DNA from: Agrobacterium sp. RAC06
Lineage (GTDB): Bacteria; Pseudomonadota; Alphaproteobacteria; Rhizobiales; Rhizobiaceae
Length of the DNA: 64,000 bases
Assembly (NCBI RefSeq): GCF_001713475.1
Contig: NZ_CP016499.1
Coordinates: 1,860,001 to 1,924,000, forward strand
Direction of reading: 5' to 3'
This document shows positions 54,492 to 63,003 of this stretch, piece after piece. A program made the position numbers and the translations under genes. Position 1 is the first letter of the stretch. The number at the start of each line of letters is the position of its first letter. The notes under the pieces were generated by a model that searched no databases, was not told where the DNA came from, and saw nothing but the letters and a program-made list of their open reading frames with translations.

Positions 54492-54579
54492 CTGACAGCC
54501 ACCTGAAGGGCGAGCTCAGACCTTGCGGGCGGTTCAGCGGGCTGTCAGTTTCGTGCGCGACAAGAGATCTCGATCTCTT
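54492..54579. promoter_or_regulatory. Dyads in the divergent promoter of the two-component system
   Basis: CTGACAGCC (54492-54500) has its exact reverse complement GGCTGTCAG at 54540-54548. Nearer the regulator gene, AAGAGAT-CTCG-ATCTCTT (54562-54579) is a perfect 7-bp dyad. Either could be a binding site or leader structure of the regulator. Confidence 0.4.
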
Positions 54580-54595
54580 TGACAGGGGAAAATGA

Positions 54596-55264
54596 ATGCG
54601 GGTCTTGCTGGTCGAAGACGATGAAATGCTCGGCGATGCGGTGAAGACATACGTGCACCGCCAGGGCCATGCCGTGGACTTGGCGCTCTCGTGTGACGAG
54701 GCCGAGGCGAGCCTTCAAGCAGCAGCCTATGATCTCGTGCTCCTCGATCTCAGGCTGCCGGATGGGAGCGGGCTCGGTATTCTGAAGGCTCTGCGGGCCC
54801 GCCGCGATGAGATGCCTGTCATCATCATGACGGCCCACGACCAGGTGTCCGATCGCATTGCCGGATTGAATGCCGGGGCCGACGACTATCTTGTCAAACC
54901 TGTCGATCTCGGCGAGCTCCAGGCCCGTATTCACGCCGTATCGCGACGCTACGGCACGCACAAGCTGCCCGATCTCACCATCGCAGGCATCGGAGTTTAC
55001 CCTTCCGAGCGGCGGATTGCGGCTGGGGACGGTGCGGAAATCCTTCTCTCCTCCCGCGAATGGGCCGTGCTCGACAGGCTGATCGCCCGCAAACGCGCCA
55101 TCGTGTCGAAGGCCCAGATCGAGGAAGCGCTTTACGCCTTTGGGGCGGAGGTCGAGAGCAACACGGTCGAAGTCTATGTCAGCCGCTTGCGCCGAAAGCT
55201 GGGCAAGGATGCGATCGAGACCGTGCGCGGTGTCGGCTACAGGATTTCCGCCGATGCGAGTTGA
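54596..55264 (+). CDS. OmpR-family response regulator (QseB/PmrA-like)
   Basis: A 222-residue regulator. The receiver domain has the acidic pair VEDDEM, the phospho-Asp in LLDLRLPDG near residue 51 and VKPVDLG. The winged-helix DNA-binding domain ends EVYVSRLRRKLGKDAIETVR, then GVGYR. It overlaps the kinase gene by 11 bases. Likely targets are the divergent PepSY/cytochrome operon and perhaps eptA. Confidence 0.93.
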   Translation: MRVLLVEDDEMLGDAVKTYVHRQGHAVDLALSCDEAEASLQAAAYDLVLLDLRLPDGSGLGILKALRARRDEMPVIIMTAHDQVSDRIAGLNAGADDYLVKPVDLGELQARIHAVSRRYGTHKLPDLTIAGIGVYPSERRIAAGDGAEILLSSREWAVLDRLIARKRAIVSKAQIEEALYAFGAEVESNTVEVYVSRLRRKLGKDAIETVRGVGYRISADAS

Positions 55265-56606
55265 GACCCGAAGCCTTTCCGGACGCCTTGTCCTTTCTCT
55301 GTCGGTCCTGCTCGTGCTATTCTGGACGATCGCGGTCGGACTCTCCATTCACGTCATGCGTGCTGAATTCGATGAAGTGTTTGACAGCGCGCTGCAGGAG
55401 ACCACGGAACGCCTCGCCCCTCTCGTCATCGACGATTTTTTCCGTCGCGACATCGGCAAAGGGCCGGACCAGGTGGCGGCGCTCAATCCTGGCGCAACAG
55501 ACGAATACCTGACCTATCAGGTGCGCGATGCCTCCGGAAGGGTGCTTCTCCATTCGCACAATGTCGGAGCTGAACCTTATGCCGCACCGCTCTTGCCCGG
55601 CTTCTGGAGCGGCGATGACAGACGGATCTTCACCATCGCGGCGGTCAGCGATACGCTCTTCGTCCAGGTGGCGGACTCGCTCGCGCATCGACGCGAGGCG
55701 ACGCTTGAAAGCGCCTTGACGCTGTTGCTGCCGATCCTCCTTCTGCTTCCGCTCGGCATGTTCGCAATCCGCTGGGTCGTCGTGCGGGCGACAAGGCCGG
55801 TCAATGAACTGCGGGACGCGATCAGTAGACGCGATGGCAACAACCTCGAACCCATCGCTTTGTTTGGGCTTCCGACAGAAATCGCGACGATACCGGGCTC
55901 GGTCAACACGCTTCTCGGACGCCTAAAGCTCGCGCTACAAGCCGAACGGGAGCTTGCCGCCAACAGCGCCCATGAACTTCGAACGCCACTCGCCGGTGCA
56001 CTCGCCCAGATGGAGCTGCTGGCAGATCAACTAAACGAGCCGGATGACCGGTCGCGGTCGCATCGCGTGCTGGAAGCGCTCCGCCGCCTGTCGCTGATGC
56101 TGGAGAAACTACTGCAGCTCTCCCGCGCGGAGGCAGGCGTCGGATTATCTAGTACTCCGGTTGATTTGCTCGCCCTCGTAAAGCTGCTTGTCGAGACCTT
56201 CCAGCGCTCGCATCCAACCGCGATGATCGAGTTGCGGCCGGAACCCGGGTTGCTGGGCCTCGTACGAGCAATCGACCCAGACGCCTTCGCCATTGCCTTC
56301 AACAACCTTCTGGAAAACGCAGCTCGTTACGGCGATGCCGAACAGCCCGTCACGATCGCCATCTTCGCGGATGGGCGCATCACGGTGACCAATGCCGTTT
56401 CCGTTCCACTCGATCCAGACCTTAATGTTTACCGAGCGCGCTTCAGGCGCGGCCATACGAGTAAGCCTGGAGCCGGTCTCGGTCTTGCGATCGTCGAAAA
56501 ACTGGTGGCTCAGATGAGCGGCTCGATGAGCTTGAGGACTGTGGTTCTGCCTGAGGGGCGTACGGGCTTCGAATGTGAACTCTCCCTCCCGCCGCCAGAA
56601 CAATAA
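55254..56606 (+). CDS. QseC/PmrB-like sensor histidine kinase
   Basis: A 450-residue inner-membrane kinase. TM1 is near residues 14-36, a periplasmic sensor of about 125 residues follows (DEVFDSALQETTERL to HRREATLE), then TM2 and a linker (TRPVNELRDAI). The H-box is ANSAHELRTPLAGALAQ near residue 243, the N-box is NNLLENAARYG, and the G-box is GAGLGLAIVEKL. The DEVFDSAL-type sensor start is shared by the QseC/PmrB group. ATG 55254 lies inside the regulator gene. Confidence 0.92.
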   Translation: MRVETRSLSGRLVLSLSVLLVLFWTIAVGLSIHVMRAEFDEVFDSALQETTERLAPLVIDDFFRRDIGKGPDQVAALNPGATDEYLTYQVRDASGRVLLHSHNVGAEPYAAPLLPGFWSGDDRRIFTIAAVSDTLFVQVADSLAHRREATLESALTLLLPILLLLPLGMFAIRWVVVRATRPVNELRDAISRRDGNNLEPIALFGLPTEIATIPGSVNTLLGRLKLALQAERELAANSAHELRTPLAGALAQMELLADQLNEPDDRSRSHRVLEALRRLSLMLEKLLQLSRAEAGVGLSSTPVDLLALVKLLVETFQRSHPTAMIELRPEPGLLGLVRAIDPDAFAIAFNNLLENAARYGDAEQPVTIAIFADGRITVTNAVSVPLDPDLNVYRARFRRGHTSKPGAGLGLAIVEKLVAQMSGSMSLRTVVLPEGRTGFECELSLPPPEQ

Positions 56607-56803
56607 CCCAAATGCGGGCCTGCGAAACCAGCGAGCCAAAGGAGACAGTCACATCAGCTTGTGAACCCGCCTGCGGACTAAATCACCGCTTCCGTCCCTA
56701 TTTGTTTTAGCGCCTCCGCAAAAAACGCCGCTGACGTGCCGCGTAAAGCTGCGGCTTTAGAAGCCGTGAATTAACCTGGCGAACGACCGTAATGAAGACG
56801 CTT

Positions 56804-57181
56804 AGCTACCCCGCGTAAGTACTCACCTGGCCTCCGGCTTGGCGCTCCCGAGCGGAAATAATTGCCGCTCCTCCGCCATGTTGACGTCGGCCCAAAGCCA
56901 GGGCACAAAGATGGCATCCACGGTCGCTTACGGCAGGAAAACAGAGGAAAATCAAAGGCGAAATTTCTAAGTCTTTGAAATCATGTGAAAATTCAGGTTC
57001 TCCAGGCAGGCCATTTTAGGCCGGTTTTTCGCTGAAAATCAGCGACTATTTCTCACAGAAAAAAGCGACGCCTTCTCAACAACTTGAGCAATTCCGGCTG
57101 CTGTTATTCTGGCCATCCGTCGTGCGCAGCGGGCCTCCCAAGATTGGCTGGGGACCCGCTAGCGCAGTATTCACGGGGCCG
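56804..57181 (+). repeat. Dispersed repeat R3
   Basis: Third copy with full left arm. It runs from AGCTACC through GAGCGG/CCGCTC, TGACGTCGGCCCAAAGCC and the core to GGGGCCG. Dyads are TCAAAG/CTTTGA (56952-56978), CGCTGA-AAA-TCAGCG (57030-57044) and CTCAA-CAAC-TTGAG (57075-57088). It lies between the kinase gene and the phosphonate locus. The flanks 56607-56803 and 57182-57405 show no gene. Confidence 0.88.
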
Positions 57182-57405
57182 AAAGAAGAATGTCCGTTGC
57201 TGGAGTACCGCTAGGGTCAAGGCGACATTTTTGCGCATCAGATAAAGTTGCCTAAGTTCGGCCGAAACGCGGACATCAATCCCCGAACGTCAAGTGGTCG
57301 GTTTGCGGGTTCTTCCCGACATCAGCGAAATTCGCGTGACCGTCTAAAAGCCGTGTGTCTTTGCCCACCGCTCTGGGAGCCGCAAACGTCACCAAACGCC
57401 TGGCG

Positions 57406-58179
57406 CTACTTCGTCGGGGCTCCAAAAACGAATTCAACGGACATCAGCGGCCAGCAGCCAGATGTCCACTCAATCGTGCGGCCCTTGTCGTCCTCGTTGC
57501 GGGCGTTCAGGTGAAACACCGGCGTTCCCGGCGTCAGTCGCAGGTTCTCGGCCTCGTCCGCCGACGAGAAGCCGCCGCTAATCCGGGTCTCGACCCTTCG
57601 GAAGGCGGCGATGCCACTGGCGCGGAAGACATCCGTCACCGATTGGCGTTCAGTATAGAGTGCCTCGAAATCGGGAAACCGGTCGGCGGGAAAGTGCTTG
57701 TCGTTCACGTAGACTGGCTGGTCGCCAAGCAGCCGCAGACGCCGTAGGTGGATGATGCCCGCTCCCTCGGCAATGCGCAACCGCGCCGCGAGTTCGGCAG
57801 TCGCCAGTTCGCGCCGTACAAAGCGTGTGTCGGTGGTGATGGGGGCGCTGTGGGTCTCGATGTTCTCACGGAATGGATGCCCATCGCGGACAGAGAAGAT
57901 TGCTGGCGGGCTGCGCACAAAGATGCCCACACCCTTGCGCGCCGTCAGGTGTCCTTCGGCTTGCAACTGCTGGAGCGCCTGGCGCAGCGTGATGCGGGTG
58001 ACGCCGAGGCTTGCCGCCAAATGCGTTTCGCCGGGCAATTGGCTGCCTGGCCTCAAGGCTCCGCCTTCGATCAGGCCAAGGATATGGTCGCGGATCTGCT
58101 GCCATATCGGCATGTCGCTGCGTGGTCCAAAGACCAGGCCCTCAAAGGTGGCGAGAGGGATTTCGGGCGTGTCGAGCAT
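57406..58179 (-). CDS. GntR/HutC-family regulator (PhnF-like)
   Basis: A 257-residue regulator with an N-terminal winged helix (PIWQQIRDHILGLIEGGALR, then GETHLAASLGVTRITLRQAL) and a C-terminal UTRA ligand domain ending IEWTSGCWPLMSVEFVF. PhnF-type members control phosphonate and phosphate uptake genes. ATG 58179 with GGAA upstream is chosen over a TTG at 58212. It begins 13 bases after the PhnM-like gene, so both are one operon divergent from phnDCE. Confidence 0.85.
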   Translation of the reverse strand: MLDTPEIPLATFEGLVFGPRSDMPIWQQIRDHILGLIEGGALRPGSQLPGETHLAASLGVTRITLRQALQQLQAEGHLTARKGVGIFVRSPPAIFSVRDGHPFRENIETHSAPITTDTRFVRRELATAELAARLRIAEGAGIIHLRRLRLLGDQPVYVNDKHFPADRFPDFEALYTERQSVTDVFRASGIAAFRRVETRISGGFSSADEAENLRLTPGTPVFHLNARNEDDKGRTIEWTSGCWPLMSVEFVFGAPTK

Positions 58180-58192
58180 GATGATTTCCGGT

Positions 58193-59359
58193 TCAGGCGG
58201 CGGCTGAGGCAATCGTGGATTCGGTCTCTATCAGCGTATGTGCCGAGTAGACCAGCCGACCGCCGACGAAGGTCGCCACCACCTTCGGGTGGCGCATGTC
58301 CTTCGCATCGACGAGGATGACGTCGGCGCGTTTTCCCTCCTCGAGGCGCCCCCGATCCTCAAGTCCCGCAGCGGCTGCGGCATTGGCTGACACGAGCTGC
58401 CAGACCTTGGCGAAGTCAGCATCATCAGGGGATGCCAGCCGGAAGGCTGCATGCAGTGGTGACGGATAGTGGTAGTCGGAGGCAAGCACGGTGCAGAGCC
58501 CGTCGCGGATTGCCGTCGTTGCGTCAAGCGCTCCGTTGTGGCTGCCGCCGCGCACCACGTTTGGCGCGCCGAGGATGACATGCTCGCCGACTGCGCGGGC
58601 TTCGGCAGCCGTCTCGAGCGTCAGCGGAAACTCCGACGACACGGCACCCAGTGCCCGGAAATGACGGCGCTCTTCGGGCGACGCTTCGTCATGCGCGAGT
58701 AGGACATTGCCGTTGTCGCGTGCCGCTGCCGCCAGTTGTTCGATAGCGCCTGCCACTTCGCCGCGCCGCGCCCAGACGTCGTCGAGCAGTGCCATGTAGT
58801 CGTCGCGCGACAGGCCGGAGCGCTCGGCCATCTGGCCGATCTTGCGGGCGATCGTGCCCTTCAGCACCGATCCCGTCGTGTGGTCGTTGAAGGCCACGAG
58901 CGGCTTCGGGTCGAGCGACAGCCATTGGCTGACCTGCGGCAGGGCATCGAGTGCGAAGGTTTCCCAGCGCAGGTGCAGGCGTGTGTCGCAGGCCAGATGC
59001 GGCCGGGCGGCGTCAAGCGCGGTGACGAAGTCGCCGGCAGCCTGCAGCGAACGGAGGCCGGGCTCCCAGGACACCGTCACGCCATGAAAGGCGGTGGTGA
59101 TGCCATTGGCCACCAGCTGCCTGTCGGTGTCGCGCAGCGCGAGACCGACGTCGAAGCGTACGCCCGGCCGCGGCATGATCTGCCGCTCGAAGCCGTCGCC
59201 GTGGATGTCGACGATGCCCGGCAGGACAAGCAGGCCTGAAGCGTCGAGTTCGGGGCCTCCATTGGCCCTGTTCGACAGCATGCCGCCTTCGATGAAGAGG
59301 TCGGTGTGTTCGAGCCTGTCAGGGCCCAGCACGGTGCCGTTGCGAATGGTCCAGTTCAT
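58193..59359 (-). CDS. phnM: PhnM-like amidohydrolase
   Basis: A 388-residue metal-dependent hydrolase. PGIVDIHGDGFERQIMPRPG is the PhnM version of the HxH region, with FNDHTTGSVLKGT, LLAHDEASPEE and LASDYHYPSP as further metal and active-site segments. PhnM in the C-P lyase pathway cleaves ribose 1-methylphosphonate 5-triphosphate to release pyrophosphate. No phnGHIJKL genes lie in the window, so its reaction here is uncertain. The start follows GAGAGAGACGG. Confidence 0.85.
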   Translation of the reverse strand: MNWTIRNGTVLGPDRLEHTDLFIEGGMLSNRANGGPELDASGLLVLPGIVDIHGDGFERQIMPRPGVRFDVGLALRDTDRQLVANGITTAFHGVTVSWEPGLRSLQAAGDFVTALDAARPHLACDTRLHLRWETFALDALPQVSQWLSLDPKPLVAFNDHTTGSVLKGTIARKIGQMAERSGLSRDDYMALLDDVWARRGEVAGAIEQLAAAARDNGNVLLAHDEASPEERRHFRALGAVSSEFPLTLETAAEARAVGEHVILGAPNVVRGGSHNGALDATTAIRDGLCTVLASDYHYPSPLHAAFRLASPDDADFAKVWQLVSANAAAAAGLEDRGRLEEGKRADVILVDAKDMRHPKVVATFVGGRLVYSAHTLIETESTIASAAA

Positions 59360-59400
59360 CCGTCTCTCTCTGTTCCGTTTTTCGCCATCGGGCCGTCAGA

Positions 59401-59418
59401 CTGTCACGTGCCCGTCAC
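59401..59418 (+). promoter_or_regulatory. Probable Pho box upstream of phnD
   Basis: CTGTCAC-GTGC-CCGTCAC has the 7-4-7 layout of PhoB half-sites with two mismatches. TATACA, 38 bases downstream, could be a -10 element. It lies in the divergent gap between phnM and phnD and could serve both. Confidence 0.6.
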
Positions 59419-59478
59419 GTCTTGCCGCTAGGGATAGTCGCAGAAGATGCTCCTGTCTATACAGCAAAGGAAGATATC

Positions 59479-60336
59479 ATGATCCGTTCCCTTCTCGCAG
59501 CCTGTGCAATCTCTCTCGTCTCGCTGGCGCCAGCCGCAGCCGAAAGCGTCAAGTTCGCCGTCACCGATATTGAGGGCCTGGAAGCCCTGCAGCAGGAATT
59601 CGGCGGCTTTGAAAAGGCCCTCGAACAGGCGACCGGCCTCGAAGTCGAGCTCTTCCCGGTAAGCTCGCGCACCGCAGCGGTCGAGGCAATGAATTCCGGT
59701 CAGGTTGACCTCGTCCTCACAGGCCCTGCCGAATATGTCGTCATGAAGGAGCTTGCACAGCCGCAGATCGTCGTCGCCTGGCAGCGTCCGGACTACTTCG
59801 CCCAGATCGCCGTCCTCGCCAATGGTCCGATCCGTACGGTCGATGATCTCAAGGGCACGAAGGTGTCCTTCGGCTCGGTCGGCTCGACCTCTCAGCATCT
59901 TGGGCCGGCCCAGACGCTCACCGACTACGGCCTCAAATACAATGAGGACTACGAACCCGTCATCCTCGCCCGCAACGTTGCCGCAGAAGCGCTGATCCGT
60001 GGCGACATCGCCGCTATCGGCCTTAACTTCGGACATCTTGCCTCCGTCCGCGAAGCCTTCCCGGATGTCGCCTTTGCCGTGGTCGCCCGCGGCCGTGATC
60101 TGCCGAACGACATTCTCGTTGCCCGCAAAGACCTGGCCGAGGAGACCGTCGCAAAGATCCGCACGGCCTTCACCGAAAAGGGCACCGACATCATGGCTGC
60201 TGTTCTCCAGGGCGAAGACAATCAGAAGTTCAAGGGTGGCTTCTTCCTGACCGACGTGAAGGACAGCGACTACGATTACGTCCGCTCGATGTATCGCACG
60301 ATCGGCGTCGACACCTTCAACGACTTCGTCAACTGA
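59479..60336 (+). CDS. phnD: Phosphonate-type ABC transporter substrate-binding protein
   Basis: A 285-residue periplasmic binding protein. It has a signal peptide (MIRSLLAACAISLVSLAPAA with AAAE cleavage). The PhnD family pattern is clear: VEAMNSGQVDLVLTGPAEYV, then KGTKVSFGSVGSTSQHLGP and a late FFLTDVKDSDYDYVR. It captures phosphonate, phosphite or a related oxyanion for PhnCE. ATG 59479 follows AAGGAAG. Confidence 0.9.
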   Translation: MIRSLLAACAISLVSLAPAAAESVKFAVTDIEGLEALQQEFGGFEKALEQATGLEVELFPVSSRTAAVEAMNSGQVDLVLTGPAEYVVMKELAQPQIVVAWQRPDYFAQIAVLANGPIRTVDDLKGTKVSFGSVGSTSQHLGPAQTLTDYGLKYNEDYEPVILARNVAAEALIRGDIAAIGLNFGHLASVREAFPDVAFAVVARGRDLPNDILVARKDLAEETVAKIRTAFTEKGTDIMAAVLQGEDNQKFKGGFFLTDVKDSDYDYVRSMYRTIGVDTFNDFVN

Positions 60337-60414
60337 ACGGATTTCCCCGAGCCAGCGAACGGGTCGGCGCCATCAGCGCCGACCCCTCGCCATATCCGCA
60401 GAAAGAAGACCGCC

Positions 60415-61161
60415 ATGGACGTTATCAGCACACAGGGCCTGAAGAAGGGTTATGCCAACGGGAAGCCGGTGTTTTCCGGCGTCGATATCCGCATCCGGGG
60501 CGGCGAGCGCGTGGCGCTGGTCGGCGCCAACGGAGTGGGCAAGTCGACGCTGCTCAAATGCCTGATAGGCCACACGCCATTCTGCGATGGTGAGATCTCG
60601 ACGCTTGGCGAATCCTTTTGCCGCGCGCCGAACGGGTCGCAACTCAAGCGCATGCGCCAGCAGATCGGCTTCGTCTTCCAGAATCATGGCCTCGTCCGTC
60701 GGCAGTCGGTGCTGACCAATGTCGTCCACGGCAAACTCGGGCTGCCCGGCACCTGGCGCGCCTGGCATCAGGCGATTGCCGAGCGAGAAAGTCGCGAAGA
60801 GGCGATGGATGCGCTCGACCAGGTGAAGCTCTCGCACAAGGCGACGGCACGCGCCGACCAACTTTCGGGCGGTCAGGCGCAGCGCGTCGCCATCGCCCGC
60901 GCGCTGGTGCGCAAGCCCAGGCTGATGATCGCCGACGAGCCGGCTGCCAGCCTCGATCCGACGGCGGGCCGCGACATGATGGCGCTGTTCTCCGACCTCG
61001 TCCGCGAAAAGGGCATCACGCTGGTCTATACGACCCACGACATGGATCATGCGCTGAGCTTCGCCGACCGCATCGTCGCGCTGAAGGCCGGCCGCATACA
61101 TTTCGATCTCCCGGTTGCCGATGTAGACCGCGAACGCCTGGATGGTGTCTTCCATGCGTGA
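60415..61161 (+). CDS. phnC: Phosphonate-type ABC transporter ATP-binding protein
   Basis: A 248-residue ABC ATPase. Walker A is GANGVGKSTL near residue 38, the Q-loop is FQNHGLV, the signature is LSGGQAQRVAIARAL, Walker B is LMIADEPAASLD, and the H-loop is TTHDMDHAL. It energises uptake with PhnE and PhnD. It begins 78 bases after phnD and overlaps phnE. Confidence 0.92.
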   Translation: MDVISTQGLKKGYANGKPVFSGVDIRIRGGERVALVGANGVGKSTLLKCLIGHTPFCDGEISTLGESFCRAPNGSQLKRMRQQIGFVFQNHGLVRRQSVLTNVVHGKLGLPGTWRAWHQAIAERESREEAMDALDQVKLSHKATARADQLSGGQAQRVAIARALVRKPRLMIADEPAASLDPTAGRDMMALFSDLVREKGITLVYTTHDMDHALSFADRIVALKAGRIHFDLPVADVDRERLDGVFHA

Positions 61162-61945
61162 TGCTGTGCCTGCCCGTTTCTTCCGTGCCTCGCCCTTTGC
61201 CTTTGCCGTTCTGGTCGCTCTTGGTGCGCTCTTGATCGTCTCGGCCACGCAGGTCGCGCCGACACCGAACCAGTTGATCAACGGCGCTCCGAGAATGGCA
61301 AACCTGATCGAGCGCATGCTGCCGCCGAGCCTGGAACCCGGTTTCCTGATGCGCGTCACCTGGCGTACGATCGAGACCTTGCAGATCGCCTTCGTCGGCA
61401 CCGTCATCGGTGTGCTACTGAGCCTGCCGATCGCTTGGCTTGCCTCGCGCACGCTGTCGCCGATCGGACCCTTCCGGCATGTCTTCAAAGTGATGATCTC
61501 GCTGTTCCGCACGGTGCCTGACATGGTCTGGGCGCTCCTTTTCGTCGCCTCCATCGGCCTTGGCGCAGTCGCCGGCACCATGACCATCATCATCGACACG
61601 ATTGGCTTTTGCGGCCGCTTCTTCGCCGAAGCGATCGAGGATGCCGACAAGGAGCCGCAGGAAGCGCTATTTTCCGCCGGCGCCGGCCGCTTTTCCGTCC
61701 TCTCCGGCGCGGTCATCCCCGATGTCATGCCGTCCTTGATCAACACTTCGCAGTTCGCGTTGGAAAAGGCGGTCCGCTCGTCAGTCGTTCTCGGCCTCGT
61801 TGGTGCCGGTGGGATCGGCCAGGAGCTCAAGGTGGCATTCGATCTCTTCCAGTACCGTAATGCTTCCACCATCATCCTGGTAATCTTCGTAATCGTGCTT
61901 GTGATGGAGCTTGTGACCGACCGGTTACGGCTGAAGGCGCAATGA
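61154..61945 (+). CDS. phnE: Phosphonate-type ABC transporter permease
   Basis: A 263-residue inner-membrane permease with about six helices. The EAA loop that contacts PhnC reads EDADKEPQEALFSAGAGRFS near residue 170, and FFAEAIED precedes it. ATG 61154 overlaps the phnC stop by eight bases; an in-frame ATG at 61142 is also possible. Only one permease gene is present, so PhnE is presumably a homodimer. No further phn gene follows. Confidence 0.9.
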   Translation: MRDAVPARFFRASPFAFAVLVALGALLIVSATQVAPTPNQLINGAPRMANLIERMLPPSLEPGFLMRVTWRTIETLQIAFVGTVIGVLLSLPIAWLASRTLSPIGPFRHVFKVMISLFRTVPDMVWALLFVASIGLGAVAGTMTIIIDTIGFCGRFFAEAIEDADKEPQEALFSAGAGRFSVLSGAVIPDVMPSLINTSQFALEKAVRSSVVLGLVGAGGIGQELKVAFDLFQYRNASTIILVIFVIVLVMELVTDRLRLKAQ

Positions 61946-62183
61946 AGTGCTGCCGGGATGCACCTGTCAGAAGTGCCGTCCGATAGTCTCACCAGGTCTG
62001 AAATCACCACACGAACGCAATAGTTGGCAGTATCGCTGGGAGCGGAGAGAATTGTGCCGGTCTTGAGTTGGGCCACCACCTGGCCTAGAGCCCTAGCTCG
62101 TTGGCGAGATGAGGCCGCTATGGCCTCGATTCCGCTTTCGGGCACCGCCAGCGGATGCCCCGTCGTCCAATATGGCGGCACAT

Positions 62184-62542
62184 AGCTGCCCCTCCCCCGA
62201 AAACGCTCACCTCACCTCCAGCTTGGCGCTCCCGAGCGGAAATTATTGCCGCTCTCCCGCCATGTTGACGTCAGCCCAAAGCCAGGGCACAAACATGGCA
62301 TCCACGGTCGCTCGCGGCAGGAAAACATAGGGAAATCAAAGGCAATTTTGCTAAGCATCTGAAATAATGTGAGAATCCAGGTTCTCCAGGCGGGCCAATT
62401 TAGGTCGGTTTTCCGCGTAGATTTGGCGGCTGTTTCTCACAGAAAAATGCGACGTCTTCTCAACAACTTGAGCACTTACGACATCTGTTTTTCAGGTCAT
62501 CCGTCGTGCTCAATTGGGTCTCGTAAGATTGGCTGGGGACCC
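62184..62542 (+). repeat. Dispersed repeat R4
   Basis: Fourth and most diverged copy. The left arm with GAGCGG/CCGCTC and TGACGTCAGCCCA is well kept; the core diverges (stem TCAAAGGC/GCATCTGA has two mismatches and the CGCTGA dyad is broken), but CTCAA-CAAC-TTGAG (62459-62472), GAATCCAGGTTCTCCAG and GGCTGGGGACC remain. The GGGGCCG right end is not found. The 61946-62183 stretch before it has no recognised gene. Confidence 0.85.
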
Positions 62543-63003
62543 TCATTCCGATACTGAGCCAGCAGAATTTGACCGCGTTTCCGGGCGATATGCGGTTGAC
62601 TGCCTCATAGCTCTCACGGTCTCCCGCCCACCTTGTGGTCGATGCTTTATCGTCCCGATCAATCAGAAACCGGATCCAACGGTTGCGACTGTAGGAGGAG
62701 GCAGTTGCCGCTTCCGCCTAACACGGCGGCGGCTTCCTTCGTCGGATCGATCTGGGCGGTAGCAATTTGCCTGATCTCTGCTTCGCTTTTCAGTACGAGC
62801 CGCCAAGTCATCTTGCTTACTGCACCGTCACCTTCTGGGATCTGCCCGAACAGGCCTGAAAGATCTCGGCTTGCCACGCATCCTGTCCGGAGTTGTACCG
62901 GGCGACCTGACTCGTATCCCGGTGACCTGTTTGACGACGAAGGGTTCCTGTTTGAGAAGGTGATGCCACAACTGACCGCGCCTGTTGAACGCGCGAGCAA
63001 TGA
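62543..63003. other. Gene-poor stretch between R4 and the kinase gene
   Basis: About 460 bases with overlapping frames of about 110-125 codons on both strands (62633-63007 plus, 62659-63000 minus). Neither has a convincing ribosome site, and neither product is recognised. It may be decayed coding sequence. Confidence 0.4.

Noticed and set aside
60373..62181. Minus-strand open frame of 602 codons across phnC and phnE
   Set aside because: It is antisense to two genes with complete ABC motifs, has no domain of its own and biased low-complexity composition, and is a by-product of high GC.
61946..62181. Possible separate gene fragment on the minus strand just before R4
   Set aside because: The first 78 or so codons look protein-like but run without a stop into the phnE antisense; no homology or ribosome site was recognised.
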